Origin: Allobosea sp. OK403 | GTDB lineage: Bacteria; Pseudomonadota; Alphaproteobacteria; Rhizobiales; Beijerinckiaceae | Reading direction: 5' to 3' | Assembly: GCF_900113835.1 (NCBI RefSeq) | Contig: NZ_FOQV01000013.1 | Span: 1 to 64,000, forward strand | DNA: 64,000 nt | Shown: one piece after another, positions 46,301 through 54,479 of the stretch | Position numbering within the stretch: the stretch's first letter is position 1 | Layout: the number at the start of each line of letters is the position of its first letter | The notes under the pieces: model-generated | The model's database searches: none | What the model was told of the DNA's origin: nothing | Seen by the model: the letters and a program-made list of their open reading frames with translations, nothing else | Translations under genes and position numbers: made by a program

Positions 46301-46580
46301 ATTGAGCATTGGTGCCTGTGCCCCCGCCGCGGGGCGCGAGCCTGATGTCCCGGAACCTTTCCTCCCCAGCCACGCAAACAATGCGCAGCAGGTCGTCGGT
46401 GCCGCACGGGAATGCGATGGCCTCTGGCGTGACATGGTAGATCGAGTTGTCGGTAGCCAGGACCGTTCGATCAGCGATGCCATCGGAAAGCTCGCCTTGG
46501 AAGCCGCGCGCCCGAAGCTCTGCCAGAAATGCTGCATAGAGGGGAGCGGAAGCCGGCGCGCCCGCAAGGCGCGGGATCAC
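43386..46580 (-). CDS. FAD-linked oxidase / Fe-S fusion dehydrogenase (YdiJ / D-2-hydroxyacid dehydrogenase type)
   Basis: A 1064-residue two-part enzyme. The N-terminal half is a PCMH-type FAD domain (APRGGGTGTNAQSLTDG, GGMINTDACGQGS, CGAEGTLGFVAEAEL). Next comes a cap domain, a Cys-containing segment near residue 620 (CNGNGACYNWDPDDAMCPSW) and a ferredoxin-like cluster near 709 (CLACKSCVGQCP). The C-terminus is a CCG-type domain (LLPHCTERTN, SGCCGMAG). YdiJ relatives oxidise D-2-hydroxyglutarate or D-lactate. It is slightly longer than YdiJ (about 1018) because of a 35-40 residue low-complexity stretch near 390-430. It lies 243 bp downstream of the GMC gene on the same strand. Confidence 0.88.
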   Translation of the reverse strand: MIPRLAGAPASAPLYAAFLAELRARGFQGELSDGIADRTVLATDNSIYHVTPEAIAFPCGTDDLLRIVCVAGEERFRDIRLAPRGGGTGTNAQSLTDGLVVDVSRHMTRILDIDIDNRRVRVQAGVVKDQLNAALKPYGLFFAPELSTSNRATIGGMINTDACGQGSCLYGKTRDHVLALTTVLLDGTVWTSRPMTDEQLSVVAARPDRIGAIHELIDRIQREKRLLISARFPRLNRSLTGYDLANIRTADGRFDLNAILCGAEGTLGFVAEAELNVLPIPNYAALITIRYGSFDSALRDARGIIDFQPASIETVDSKVLALARNDIVWQDVQEFFPDDPEGPAEGINLVEFLADDLAALESQIQRALAKLEREGRINGRRGFTVARNEGDRRLPAEGRPLLPSSISGRSQDDLRPAEDGNGSQGRAIEVPSGSARAVERIWSMRKKAVGLLGNMQGRRRPIPFVEDTAVPPEHLADYIAEFRAALDRRGLAYGMFGHVDAGVLHVRPAIDMTDPKQEFLIRDITDEVAALTRKYGGVLWGEHGKGVRSEYAPAFFGPLYPCLQEIKAAFDPRNQLNPGKIAAPAGGALLRIDEVPTRGARERVIAPAIAEAYDNALYCNGNGACYNWDPDDAMCPSWKETRERRHSPKGRAQLMREWLRQLAMAGVDPVDEAKRLRRGQWHRLPNRIRNSWARRGGEADFSHDVKEAMDGCLACKSCVGQCPVKVNVPAFRSKFLQLYYGRYLRPARDYLVGSIEHLVPWAARTPGLYNAVTHSRPGRALLRTIGLVATPSLSKLDIKAEIRARGVAFATSEALSALTADEKAGSVVIVQDAFTSFYETPLLLDLIDFIQALGYRPFLAPYRPNGKALYVHGFLKAFGDVAMANSAMLAELSAGGVALVGLDPSITLTYRSEYAGVVNDAERPRVLLVQEWLAGRLNARAAVDGEEYLLLPHCTERTNAPVALRDWETVFAKLGLRLRIAPSGCCGMAGTWGHEAEHRDASTRIYAQSWARHVAGAVASGRLMADGYSCRSQAALIDGARLPHPVQVLLAKLTAGQDGRATPS

Positions 46581-46823
46581 GCTGGGATTCCTTTGAGAAC
46601 CGCGGCCAACTGGGTTTTCGGACAGGAGAGATCGCGCTGTTTCATGGATATCAGATTTACCGTGTCGTGGACGCGTGCAGGCGGTTTACCGACGTGGGTG
46701 ACTACAATCTCATGATCCCAGCTATCGGGCCGACGAACGATGATTTTCCGTGCCGATAAAGCTGGAATGAACAGCCATGAACTGACGCGATATCGATAGA
46801 ACTATGAGCTGGCAGCATTCGAT

Positions 46824-48422
46824 TTACGCGCGATGATCGGCAAGGACGAGATCGGCGCCCTTCTCGGCAATCATCATGACCGCTGCTTGAGTATTGCCTG
46901 AGACCTCAGTGGGCATTATAGCGGCATCGATCACCCGCAATCCGTCAAGACCGCGCACGCGCAGCCGCTCATCGACGACTGCTTCGGGACCTTGCCCCAT
47001 GCTGCAGGTTCCAACCGGATGGTAGATCGTCTGGCCCGTCCGTCGAGCAAAATCCAGCCATTCTTCCCGACTGCGAACATGCTCGCCGGGATTGAGCTCG
47101 AACGCCCTGAAGCGATCCATCGCTGGCTGTTCCAGGACGCATCGCGCAATCCTCATTCCGTCGACGATAGCGTCCTGGTCGGTGCCGACGTCCAGAAAGT
47201 TCGGACTGATGGATGGAGCCACCATGGGATCCTGCGATTTCACATGGATGAAGCCGCGCGACTCCGGCCGCAACTGCGTGACGCCGACGGTCATCCCCGG
47301 CTCTCGGTCAAGAGAGCGATCCGCCGCATTGGCGTAACTCGCATGCATAAAGAAATACTGGACATCGGGTTCGAGAAGTTCGGGGCGCGTTTTGACGAAG
47401 CCGTGAGCAAGCCCGGTCCCAAGTGTCAGGATTCCCGTCCGTCTTGCGAAGTACTGCGCGACCGCCAACCCTAGCCGCCATCCGCGCGTCTGCTCGTTGA
47501 GGGTTATGGGAAGCTTGACGCGCCAATTCATACGCGTCGCGAAATGATCGCGGTAGTTCCTGCCGACCCCCGGCAGAGCGTGCCTGACGTCGATCCCGAC
47601 ACCTTGGAGAATATCGGGCCGCCCGATTCCGGACAGCTCGAGAAGATGTGGGGACTGGACCGCGCCGGCCGCCACGATGACCTCGGCACGCGCACCGACA
47701 TAGCTTTCCACACCCGCCCGGCGAACCCAGACGCCCGCTGCCCTTTTGTCCTTGAGTTCGATGCGCAGAACATGCGCTTCAGTCCAGACAGCGAGGTTTT
47801 TCCTGCCGAGCGCCGGCTTCAGATAGGCGTCGGCCGCGCTCCAGCGCCGCCCGTTCTTCTGATTGACCTGGTAGAAGCCGAAGCCTTCCTGTGTCGCTCC
47901 GTTGTAGTCTGGGTTTTCCGGATACCCGGCCTGCTTACCAGCTTCGATGAAGGCGTCCGCCAAAGGATGACGTTCGGCAACGCGCGTGATGTGCACAGGA
48001 CCGTCGCGCCCGCGCAAACGATCCTCGCCACCCTCGAATGTTTCGAGTTTACGAAAATAGGGAAGAACGTCGTCCCAGCCCCAGCCGCGATTCCCGCTTT
48101 GTGCCCAGGTATCGAAATCCTGCGGCTGGCCACGAACGAAGATCATGCCGTTGATCAGTGTCGAACCGCCCAGCCCCTTGCCGCGAGGAACGACGATCTC
48201 CCGGTCGTAGGTGCCTTTTTCGGGCTCGGTGTGAAAACGCCAATTGTAGCGGTGGCCGGCCAGCAATTTGCTGAACCCGGCGGGGATCGAGATCCAGAAG
48301 CCGTTGTCGCGCCCACCCGCCTCGATCAGAAGGACGGTATGGCGACCATCCTCGCTGAGACGGTTAGCAAGGGCGCAGCCTGCAGTCCCGCCCCCAACGA
48401 TCACGAAATCAAATTCCATCAT
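46824..48422 (-). CDS. GMC-family FAD-dependent oxidoreductase (choline dehydrogenase-like)
   Basis: A 532-residue flavoenzyme. The FAD-binding Rossmann motif is FVIVGGGTAGCALANRLSED at the N-terminus, followed by VPRGKGLGGSTLINGMIFVRG. The C-terminal catalytic block has [16 protein letters not shown], the His and the SGNT Asn used for alcohol oxidation. It would oxidise an alcohol to an aldehyde or ketone. It starts two bases after the AroE-like gene stop, so they are co-translated. A broken relative remains at 30055-30279. Confidence 0.9.
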   Translation of the reverse strand: MMEFDFVIVGGGTAGCALANRLSEDGRHTVLLIEAGGRDNGFWISIPAGFSKLLAGHRYNWRFHTEPEKGTYDREIVVPRGKGLGGSTLINGMIFVRGQPQDFDTWAQSGNRGWGWDDVLPYFRKLETFEGGEDRLRGRDGPVHITRVAERHPLADAFIEAGKQAGYPENPDYNGATQEGFGFYQVNQKNGRRWSAADAYLKPALGRKNLAVWTEAHVLRIELKDKRAAGVWVRRAGVESYVGARAEVIVAAGAVQSPHLLELSGIGRPDILQGVGIDVRHALPGVGRNYRDHFATRMNWRVKLPITLNEQTRGWRLGLAVAQYFARRTGILTLGTGLAHGFVKTRPELLEPDVQYFFMHASYANAADRSLDREPGMTVGVTQLRPESRGFIHVKSQDPMVAPSISPNFLDVGTDQDAIVDGMRIARCVLEQPAMDRFRAFELNPGEHVRSREEWLDFARRTGQTIYHPVGTCSMGQGPEAVVDERLRVRGLDGLRVIDAAIMPTEVSGNTQAAVMMIAEKGADLVLADHRA

Positions 48423-48424
48423 GT

Positions 48425-49279
48425 TCAGATATTCTCGCGCTTCCGGCTCGCCGGAACCGCGCTATCATCGACGCGCTCGGGGTTCGCCCCCATCCAGTCG
48501 GCCATGAGTTTCAATTGGCATTGCAGCATCGGCCAGCCCGGATGGGTGCGGCAGCCAGCTTTTGCCGCGGCAGCCAGCAGGGGCGTTACCTCCGGCTGCA
48601 TGATGATCTCGGCTACGATCTGGTTAGGCATCAAACGGGCGACGTCCAAGGGGAACGGATCGTTCTCTTTGAGCCCCATCGACGTGGCGTTGACGACGAT
48701 ATCGTGCCCTGCCGGGTCGATCGAGCCGACCTCAGAGCGAACGTCGTGATGAACCTGGCGCAATCGCGCGACAAGGTCACTGCAGCGCTCCAGGGTTCGA
48801 TTGGCGATCGTCAGCCGAGCAACGCCCGCCTGCGCCAACGCGAAGGCGATCGCGCTCGCTGCTCCCCCCGCGCCAGCCAGGTAGACGCTGCGGCCCTCGA
48901 TGCTGATGCCCTCCTGTCGAAGGCCAGCCACAAACCCTGCACCATCGAGTATATGTCCAATGAGGCGCCCCCCGTCATCGCGGCGGACCGCATTGACCGC
49001 TCCTACGATGCGCGCCGCTTCGGTGACCTCGTCCAGCAGCGGGATGATCGACGTTTTGTGCGGCACGGTCACGATGAACCCAGCCAGGTTTTTCCAGTTT
49101 CGGATCCCGTCGAGCACCGTCGACAGGTCACGAGACTGCACGTGAATGGGTATCATGACGCCGTCATATCCACGCCGCCTCAGCAGGTCGTTGATACCCT
49201 GGGGAGTTTTGACATGAATGACAGGATCCGCCAATATTGCGAATATTTTCGTACTTCCGGTTATAACAACCTTGCTCAC
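48425..49279 (-). CDS. Shikimate/quinate dehydrogenase family protein (AroE-like)
   Basis: A 284-residue NAD(P)-dependent dehydrogenase. The substrate domain has ITGSTKIFAILADPVIHVKTP and the catalytic Lys in FIVTVPHKTSI. The active Asp is in ILDGAGFVAGL. The cofactor loop is YLAGAGGAASAIAF and a second block reads NATSMGLK. The order is standard for AroE, but two features (VIHVKTP in place of hSxSP, and linkage to GMC and YdiJ-type oxidases) suggest a catabolic paralogue, perhaps for quinate-like acids. The GTG at 49279 is preferred over TTG 49294; neither has a good ribosome site. Confidence 0.85.
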   Translation of the reverse strand: MSKVVITGSTKIFAILADPVIHVKTPQGINDLLRRRGYDGVMIPIHVQSRDLSTVLDGIRNWKNLAGFIVTVPHKTSIIPLLDEVTEAARIVGAVNAVRRDDGGRLIGHILDGAGFVAGLRQEGISIEGRSVYLAGAGGAASAIAFALAQAGVARLTIANRTLERCSDLVARLRQVHHDVRSEVGSIDPAGHDIVVNATSMGLKENDPFPLDVARLMPNQIVAEIIMQPEVTPLLAAAAKAGCRTHPGWPMLQCQLKLMADWMGANPERVDDSAVPASRKRENI

Positions 49280-49713
49280 TGTATTATAGTCCAAAGCAAT
49301 TTATTCGTGTGTCTGCAAAATATTTCAACATATTGATTGCATCCCAATGAGATCTTGCTCTAGCTGAATTCTCTCATCTCCCGGCGACCACTCATGAAAA
49401 TTCGTTGGCTTGTTGAGATGAATAGCCCTTTGCGCCCCCAAAGACGCCGCCGACGGAACCGCATCTTTCGAACATAGCCATGTCGAACTCACAGGCGCCC
49501 GAGACCGAGCATCTTATCGGAGATGGCTGCGCCACATGATTTCGCTCCATGCCTTACGACACGCAGCCAAGTTGCCGCGTCGAACGGGATCGATATGAGC
49601 GCGCGCCCGGCGACGGATCCTATCCAGAATTGCACGACTGGCCCTCCCCGGCGGTTCCCGCTGTCGCCCCTGATCGGGTCAACGCATTTCGGAAATCTCT
49701 ACTGCAAACCCGG

Positions 49714-49742
49714 TTGCCTGACAAGTTGGCTTGCGCTAAATT
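49714..49742 (+). promoter_or_regulatory. TTGCCTGACAA operator-like site (copy 4) in a possible promoter
   Basis: The exact reverse complement of copies 2, 3 and 5. TTGCCT, a 17-bp spacer and TAAATT (49737-49742) could form a plus-strand promoter for the thioesterase at 50048. The 19-base flank CCCGGTTGCC-T-GACAAGTT is shared with copy 1. Confidence 0.5.
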
Positions 49743-49881
49743 GTTGCGATGATCCTCGATTGAATGGCCGACGATGGGGCTCTAGGTAAGCGCGGCAACG
49801 GACGATATATCGACGATCCGGGCCTTTGAGGCGGCTCGTGAAGAGGTAGCGGCTACATGCCGTTTCCAAAAATCGGTCGCT

Positions 49882-49932
49882 GCCGCGCTTATTACAGGCC
49901 GAGTCATCGATGTTGCGGGCGGCTGGCTCTGA
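49882..49932 (+). pseudogene. Possible C-terminal remnant of a short-chain dehydrogenase
   Basis: The frame reads AALITGRVIDVAGGWL and then stops, resembling the ITGxxIxVdGGW end of SDR enzymes. Only about 16 residues are convincing, and no upstream SDR sequence is visible in this frame. Confidence 0.35.
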
Positions 49933-50047
49933 ATTTGAAACACATGAAGCACGATTGAATACGAATCGTTGCTTCAGACCGAAACATCACGAGTATGCAA
50001 TTTATATTCATAATAGATGGCTGCCCGAATGAATAGAAGGCTCTCAT

Positions 50048-50503
50048 ATGCCGCTTATACCTAATGAGTTGTTCGAAACACACGCGATTGAAACCGGTTG
50101 GCGCTTCGGCGTGATCATGACCGCTCAGTGGCGTGATCTCGATGCATTTGGCCACGTCAATCACCGAACCCATCTCGCATGGTGTGAAGAGGCACGGAAC
50201 AGATACCTGGAAGCCGTAGGCTTGCCGCCCCTCGCGTTCGACTCGCCCGGCCCGGTCTTGAAAAGCATAAGCTTCAACTACGACAGGGCGCTTGGCTATG
50301 GCGACGAGATCGTTGCGACTGCCGCAGTTGTCAGCATGCGACGCACCAGTTTTCGCATGCGATATGCAGTCTGGCACCATGGTTGCGTCGGCAGGGGCGA
50401 TGCTCTTGCCGTGCTTATGCTGAATTCAACGGGCGAGAAGATTGCCATCCCGCCCGAAGTTAGATCGCGCATTCTCGAAATGGACCAACCACAGGAGGAT
50501 TAG
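50048..50503 (+). CDS. Hotdog-fold acyl-CoA thioesterase (YbgC/4HBT type)
   Basis: A 151-residue single hotdog protein with the 4-hydroxybenzoyl-CoA thioesterase signature DLDAFGHVNHRTHLAWCEEAR, holding the catalytic Asp, plus SISFNYDRALGYGDEI. It would hydrolyse an acyl-CoA to acid and CoA. GAAGG lies eight bases before the ATG. It lies between two TTGTCAGGCAA-type sites and just upstream of the GntR gene, consistent with membership of the same regulon. Confidence 0.85.
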   Translation: MPLIPNELFETHAIETGWRFGVIMTAQWRDLDAFGHVNHRTHLAWCEEARNRYLEAVGLPPLAFDSPGPVLKSISFNYDRALGYGDEIVATAAVVSMRRTSFRMRYAVWHHGCVGRGDALAVLMLNSTGEKIAIPPEVRSRILEMDQPQED

Positions 50504-50591
50504 CCGGCGACCGGACTCAACCCGTTAAACGTAGTGATTCAGTTCAAATCGAAGCCTGATCCGTCACGCAAGGATGATGACATTCGAGCGC

Positions 50592-50618
50592 TTGTCAGGC
50601 AAATTGGTTGTCTGAGTA
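50592..50618. promoter_or_regulatory. TTGTCAGGCAA operator (copy 5) with a second imperfect copy, upstream of GntR gene
   Basis: TTGTCAGGCAA at 50592-50602 is followed 16 bases later by TTGTCTGAGTA (50608-50618), which matches the symmetric form at eight of eleven positions. The doubled site lies about 140 bp before the GntR start, where an autoregulatory operator is expected. Confidence 0.6.
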
Positions 50619-50742
50619 ATTGATTCTGTCAAATTTGGTGGGCAGAGTCAGAGAAGATTCATCGTGCCATCTCGGATGGACATCCTCGGCTACGCATTTT
50701 GGCAATCCGTCATTCAACCGAAGCTCTAGCGGAACCCGTTCA

Positions 50743-51480
50743 TTGACCGCAACCAAGATTCAGTCAGAGCCGGCCCGGGATGTCCTCAACCGATCGCCTT
50801 CGCTCGCGGACACGTTGGCCTCACGCCTGCGCGAAGAGATCGCCTCCGGACGCCTCCAGCCGGGAGACCGCCTGCCAACGGAACAGCAGATCGCCATTAC
50901 CTATGGCGTCAGCCGATCGATCGTAAGAGAGGCCGTGGGGCGCCTGAAGCATGACGGGTTGGTGATATCGCGCCAGGGCGCCGGCGCCTTCGTCGCCGAA
51001 CCGGGGGCGAGCCCGGTCTTCCGGCTCGATGGGGCGGACTTCTCGAACAAGGACGAGTTGCGCAACATCATCGAATTGCTGATGGCAGTCGAGGCTTCCG
51101 CTACCGAGCACGCGGCCGAGCGGCGCAGCGAGGCGGACCTGCTCGTGATCGAGGCGACTGTCGCTGCCATGCAGGCAGCCATTGATCGCGGTGAGTCGGG
51201 CGTTGATGACGACGTCGCGTTCCACCGCGCCATTATCGATGCTGCGGGAAACCCATTTTTCCGTGACTTGTCGGAATTTCTTGACCGCCGGGTGCGGAAA
51301 TTCATCCGGGCCGCCCGTGCCAACACCGCCCGCCTGGCGGGAATGGCCCAGATGGTGCAGGGCGAGCACAGGGCGATTTTCGATGCCATCGCCAACCGGG
51401 ACAAAAAAGCCGCCCGAGACGCAGCCGAGACGCATCTGAAGAACGCGGCCAAGCGGCTCGCACTCTATCTTGGTGATTGA
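50743..51480 (+). CDS. GntR-family transcriptional regulator, FCD (FadR-like) subgroup
   Basis: A 245-residue regulator. The winged helix-turn-helix (about 15-85) reads LASRLREEIASGRLQPGDRL then YGVSRSIVREAVGRLKHDGL. The C-terminal FCD domain keeps metal/effector residues in DVAFHRAIIDAAGNPFF and GEHRAIFDAI. The start is taken as TTG 50743; the open frame reaches TTG 50620, but that lies at the predicted promoter. FCD proteins bind short palindromes and are released by small acids or acyl compounds. It is the best candidate reader of the TTGTCAGGCAA sites. Confidence 0.88.
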   Translation: MTATKIQSEPARDVLNRSPSLADTLASRLREEIASGRLQPGDRLPTEQQIAITYGVSRSIVREAVGRLKHDGLVISRQGAGAFVAEPGASPVFRLDGADFSNKDELRNIIELLMAVEASATEHAAERRSEADLLVIEATVAAMQAAIDRGESGVDDDVAFHRAIIDAAGNPFFRDLSEFLDRRVRKFIRAARANTARLAGMAQMVQGEHRAIFDAIANRDKKAARDAAETHLKNAAKRLALYLGD

Positions 51481-51888
51481 GCGGCCTCCTCGGGCCACGT
51501 CAAAAATGGCTTGAGCGACCGGATAAGGCTCCTAAGGCAGGGCACCGCCGCGCCGGATGTTCGGCGAAAACGTCCTTTTCGGACGGATGATCCGGCGTAG
51601 AATCCCAGGGTGATAGGCGATAGTGCTTGACAACCACGTGCGGCGAAAGACCGACGGCGGCGTGGTGTAGAAGGCGGCCTAGCAGCGCTGTGGCGACGAC
51701 GGGATCGCCGAAGACGTTTCTCGTTCGGCAGAGCCGCGGTTGGACGTGAAGCTATCTGGCACTATTCAGGCTGTTATTATGATGCTCGCACTTAAAAGTG
51801 CCGATCTGATTCTCGAAGATGCGATACTTTCAATGAATGTTTAGCCAGATATACATTTGTGCACCAACCCAACATTGTCTGGAGCAAC
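51481..51888. other. 408-bp intergenic region upstream of LacI gene
   Basis: No gene is visible. It contains a small stem CGTCC-TTTTC-GGACG (51571-51585), possibly an end signal for the GntR transcript, and an inverted repeat GCACTT-AA-AAGTGC (51788-51801) about 90 bp before the LacI start, a candidate operator. Confidence 0.4.
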
Positions 51889-52902
51889 ATGCCGCCTACA
51901 AGCCGTCCCACTCTTGAGGATGTTGCCCGCCTTGCCGGAGTTTCTCTAGGCAGCGCATCCAGGGCGTTGTCGATCCCCGCCCAAGTTAAACCGGGTACGC
52001 TCGAACGCGTGCGTCGCGCCGTGGAGCAGTTGGGATATATCAGGAGCGGCGCAGCTCAAGCATTGGCGTCCCGTCGAACAAGGACTGTGGCAGCCATTTA
52101 TCCGACGCTCGACAACCCGATCTTCGCGGTCTCCATTCATGCCCTGCAGCGAACCCTTTGGGAATTGGGCTATCAATTGTTGATCGCCAGCCACGATTAC
52201 AAACCGGAACGGGAAGGCGATGTGCTGCGGGCAATCGTGGAGCGTGGAGTCGATGCGATCGTACTGGTCGGCAGCGAGCACTCCGATGAGGTGTTTGAAT
52301 TAGCAAGGAAATACGAACTCCCCTATGTGCTCACCTGGTCGTTCAACGAGAGCAAACGCGCACAAAGCATTGGCTTTTCGTACTATGAAGCGGCCTACGA
52401 GATGGCTAGCCTAGTGGCGAGTTATGGGCACACTCGGATAGCGTTGTGCAGCGGTATCGCCAATGGGAACGACCGCGTGCGCGCGCGAATCGCTGGGACG
52501 CGTGCGGCTCTGAAAGTTGCGGGTTTGGAATTGCGATCCGAATGGATCGTTGAGCAGCCGTTTAATTTCGAAGGGGGCCGGCAAGCCGTCCGCCACATCC
52601 TGAGCGGCAAGGATCGCCCAACAGTACTGATTTGCGGCACTGACCTGAATGCCGTGGGTGCTATCGATGAATGTCGGTCGCAAGGTATTCGAGTGCCTGA
52701 AGACTTGTCGATAACCGGGACAGACGATATTGAGCTGGCCGGTCTGGTGGAGCCAAAGCTCACGACGATACACGTGCCCACCGTCGAAATTGGCGTACGC
52801 GCGGCACGCAAGGTTGTCGCCATGATTGAAGGCGCGGAACTCGCCGACGAGCTACCCATGGAAACCCGACTGGTCGTGCGTGCTAGCCTGGGCAGGCTCT
52901 AA
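51889..52902 (+). CDS. LacI-family transcriptional regulator
   Basis: A 337-residue repressor-type protein. The N-terminal LacI helix-turn-helix is PTLEDVARLAGVSLGSASRA, followed by the hinge helix (AAQALASRRTRTVAAIYPT). The periplasmic-binding-like sensor runs to the C-terminus (GTDDIELAGLVEPKLTTIHVP). The ATG at 51889 follows GGAGCA; GTG 51859 is less likely. Two copies of a LacI-type palindrome lie downstream at 53046 and 55058, near the sulfurtransferase and the amino-acid binding protein, which are therefore its likely targets. Confidence 0.9.
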   Translation: MPPTSRPTLEDVARLAGVSLGSASRALSIPAQVKPGTLERVRRAVEQLGYIRSGAAQALASRRTRTVAAIYPTLDNPIFAVSIHALQRTLWELGYQLLIASHDYKPEREGDVLRAIVERGVDAIVLVGSEHSDEVFELARKYELPYVLTWSFNESKRAQSIGFSYYEAAYEMASLVASYGHTRIALCSGIANGNDRVRARIAGTRAALKVAGLELRSEWIVEQPFNFEGGRQAVRHILSGKDRPTVLICGTDLNAVGAIDECRSQGIRVPEDLSITGTDDIELAGLVEPKLTTIHVPTVEIGVRAARKVVAMIEGAELADELPMETRLVVRASLGRL

Positions 52903-53554
52903 AGACGGCTTTGTCGAAGCATCGAACGCCATACGATGCCATCTGAACAACCCGCTGCGCTTACCTCGCCGACGAAATGCCCCCCCCCCCCGCGTTCGCC
53001 ATCGGCCAAGGCGATTAGACTGGGCTATTCTCAGCCTGATGGAATTGAAGCGCTTCATTTTTCGCTTGCCCGTGACGGCGCTGGGTTATAGTCATAAATC
53101 AAGTTTTCTGAGGATCTTTCAACTAAGGGGTATCTCGGTGAAATACGGTACGCGCGCCTGACGTTGGAGGCGCGCCTTGAATGCCGTAAGGTCGATTCTG
53201 TGTTTATATCTACGCGATTTGGACTATGTGCCGTAACTGCCCTGCGACGCGCCTATCAATGATTTTGACTACCGATAATATTTTGAGTTGAAATCATGGT
53301 GGAACCGCTTGTTCCGACGTTATAGATACGCTTTCGGCCGACAAAGCCAAGCATACTAATTTTCATACTATTGACTTCTTCCCCATGATTCCGGCGATGG
53401 GCATACGGAGACTGTCAGGGCGAACAATCCCAGCGCCGGCTTTTCGAACTTCGAATCTGTTATCAGATCCCAAAATGACGGCGTTATCGGTTCGGAGTTG
53501 TAAAAGCGGGCAACGTGAATCCCATAGCGGAACAACCACAAGGAAGCTTCCAGA
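52903..53554. other. 652-bp intergenic region with poly-C tract and LacI-type palindrome
   Basis: No gene is recognised. A run of 12 C residues occupies 52980-52991 and the 17-bp palindrome repeat lies at 53046. The part after 53160 shows nothing I can name. The sulfurtransferase promoter must be here but no clear -35/-10 pair was found. Confidence 0.5.
53046..53062. promoter_or_regulatory. LacI-type operator, copy 1 (TGAAGCGCTTCATTTTT)
   Basis: TGAAGCGCTTCA is a perfect 12-bp palindrome with a central CG, the usual form of LacI-family operators. With the trailing TTTTT it is identical over 17 bases to 55058-55074. Confidence 0.6.
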
Positions 53555-54424
53555 ATGCAGGACTTGCCTCAACCCATCGTTTCCACTGATTGGCTTATGC
53601 GCCATAGCGGCGATCAGGACCTCCAGATCATCGATACGTCCTGGGAGATGACCGATCGTCAGCGTCCGCATTATGAAGTCTTCTTGGAAGAGCATATCCC
53701 CGGCGCAATCCACTTCGATGCCGAGAAAATAGCAGCGCCGAGCTTCGCGCCGCCGCATCGCATGGTCCCCGAGCCAGCACTTTTTGCAAAGCTCTGTGGG
53801 GACTTAGGTATTCGGCAGGATGCCATGCTCGTGATTTACGATAATGCTGGCCTCTATACTGCCGCCCGAGCTTGGTGGATGTTCAAGGGATTTGGGCATA
53901 AAGGGGTGGCGGTACTTGATGGCGGGCTACCCGCTTGGAAGGCCGCCAATGGACCAATTGAAAGCGGAACTGCAAAAGCGAGACAGCGTCAAAATTGGAG
54001 ACTGCCGACTTCGCAGCCGGCGACCGTTGACAGCAGCGAAGTGGCTATGGCGCTTCGGATGGGAACGGCGCAGGTAGTAGATGCCCGCCCGCCAGAGCAA
54101 TTCAACGGCGATACGTCGTTCCGCTATCCCAATGTGCGCCCCGGACATATTCCAGGGTCTATAAATCTTTCGCAGCGGCTTTTACGCGACGAGAATAATT
54201 TTTTTCGAAACCCCGCCGATATGCGCGCAGTATTCACCCGCCATGGAATTGACTTCTCTAAACCCGTTATAGCCACATGTGGGTCGGGTATTACGGCTTG
54301 CATTATCGATCTTGCTTGCGAGATTATGGGTGGTGAAAGAGTTGCAATCTATGATGGTTCCTGGGAAGAGTGGGGAGGCCGCAGCGATCTCCCGGCAAAA
54401 CTTGATGCTGCGAACTGTGTTTAG
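53555..54424 (+). CDS. sseA: 3-mercaptopyruvate sulfurtransferase (rhodanese family)
   Basis: A 289-residue two-domain rhodanese. The inactive N-terminal domain includes HIPGAIHFDAEKIAAP and VIYDNAGLYTAARAWWMF. The catalytic domain ends in the loop CGSGITAC with the sulfur-carrying Cys at residue 242; CGSG is the mark of mercaptopyruvate rather than thiosulfate enzymes. It moves sulfur from 3-mercaptopyruvate to an acceptor. It sits between a LacI gene and an amino-acid binding protein, suggesting use of a sulfur amino acid, though this is inference. Confidence 0.9.
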   Translation: MQDLPQPIVSTDWLMRHSGDQDLQIIDTSWEMTDRQRPHYEVFLEEHIPGAIHFDAEKIAAPSFAPPHRMVPEPALFAKLCGDLGIRQDAMLVIYDNAGLYTAARAWWMFKGFGHKGVAVLDGGLPAWKAANGPIESGTAKARQRQNWRLPTSQPATVDSSEVAMALRMGTAQVVDARPPEQFNGDTSFRYPNVRPGHIPGSINLSQRLLRDENNFFRNPADMRAVFTRHGIDFSKPVIATCGSGITACIIDLACEIMGGERVAIYDGSWEEWGGRSDLPAKLDAANCV

Positions 54425-54479
54425 AAATTATTGCGTCACTGTTTGAAATCAGACAAATGCCGGGTCTACGCTCGAAATG

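Larger units (their letters stand above)
49280..50047. other. 768-bp region without an intact gene
   Basis: The sequence holds a TTGCCTGACAA site (49714), a possible promoter over it, and a short SDR-like tail (49882-49932). The rest, including 49340-49700, shows nothing I can name and looks like worn-down coding sequence. Confidence 0.5.

Noticed and set aside
45309-46715. 468-codon plus-strand open frame
   Set aside because: It is a shadow of the FAD/Fe-S dehydrogenase on the other strand.
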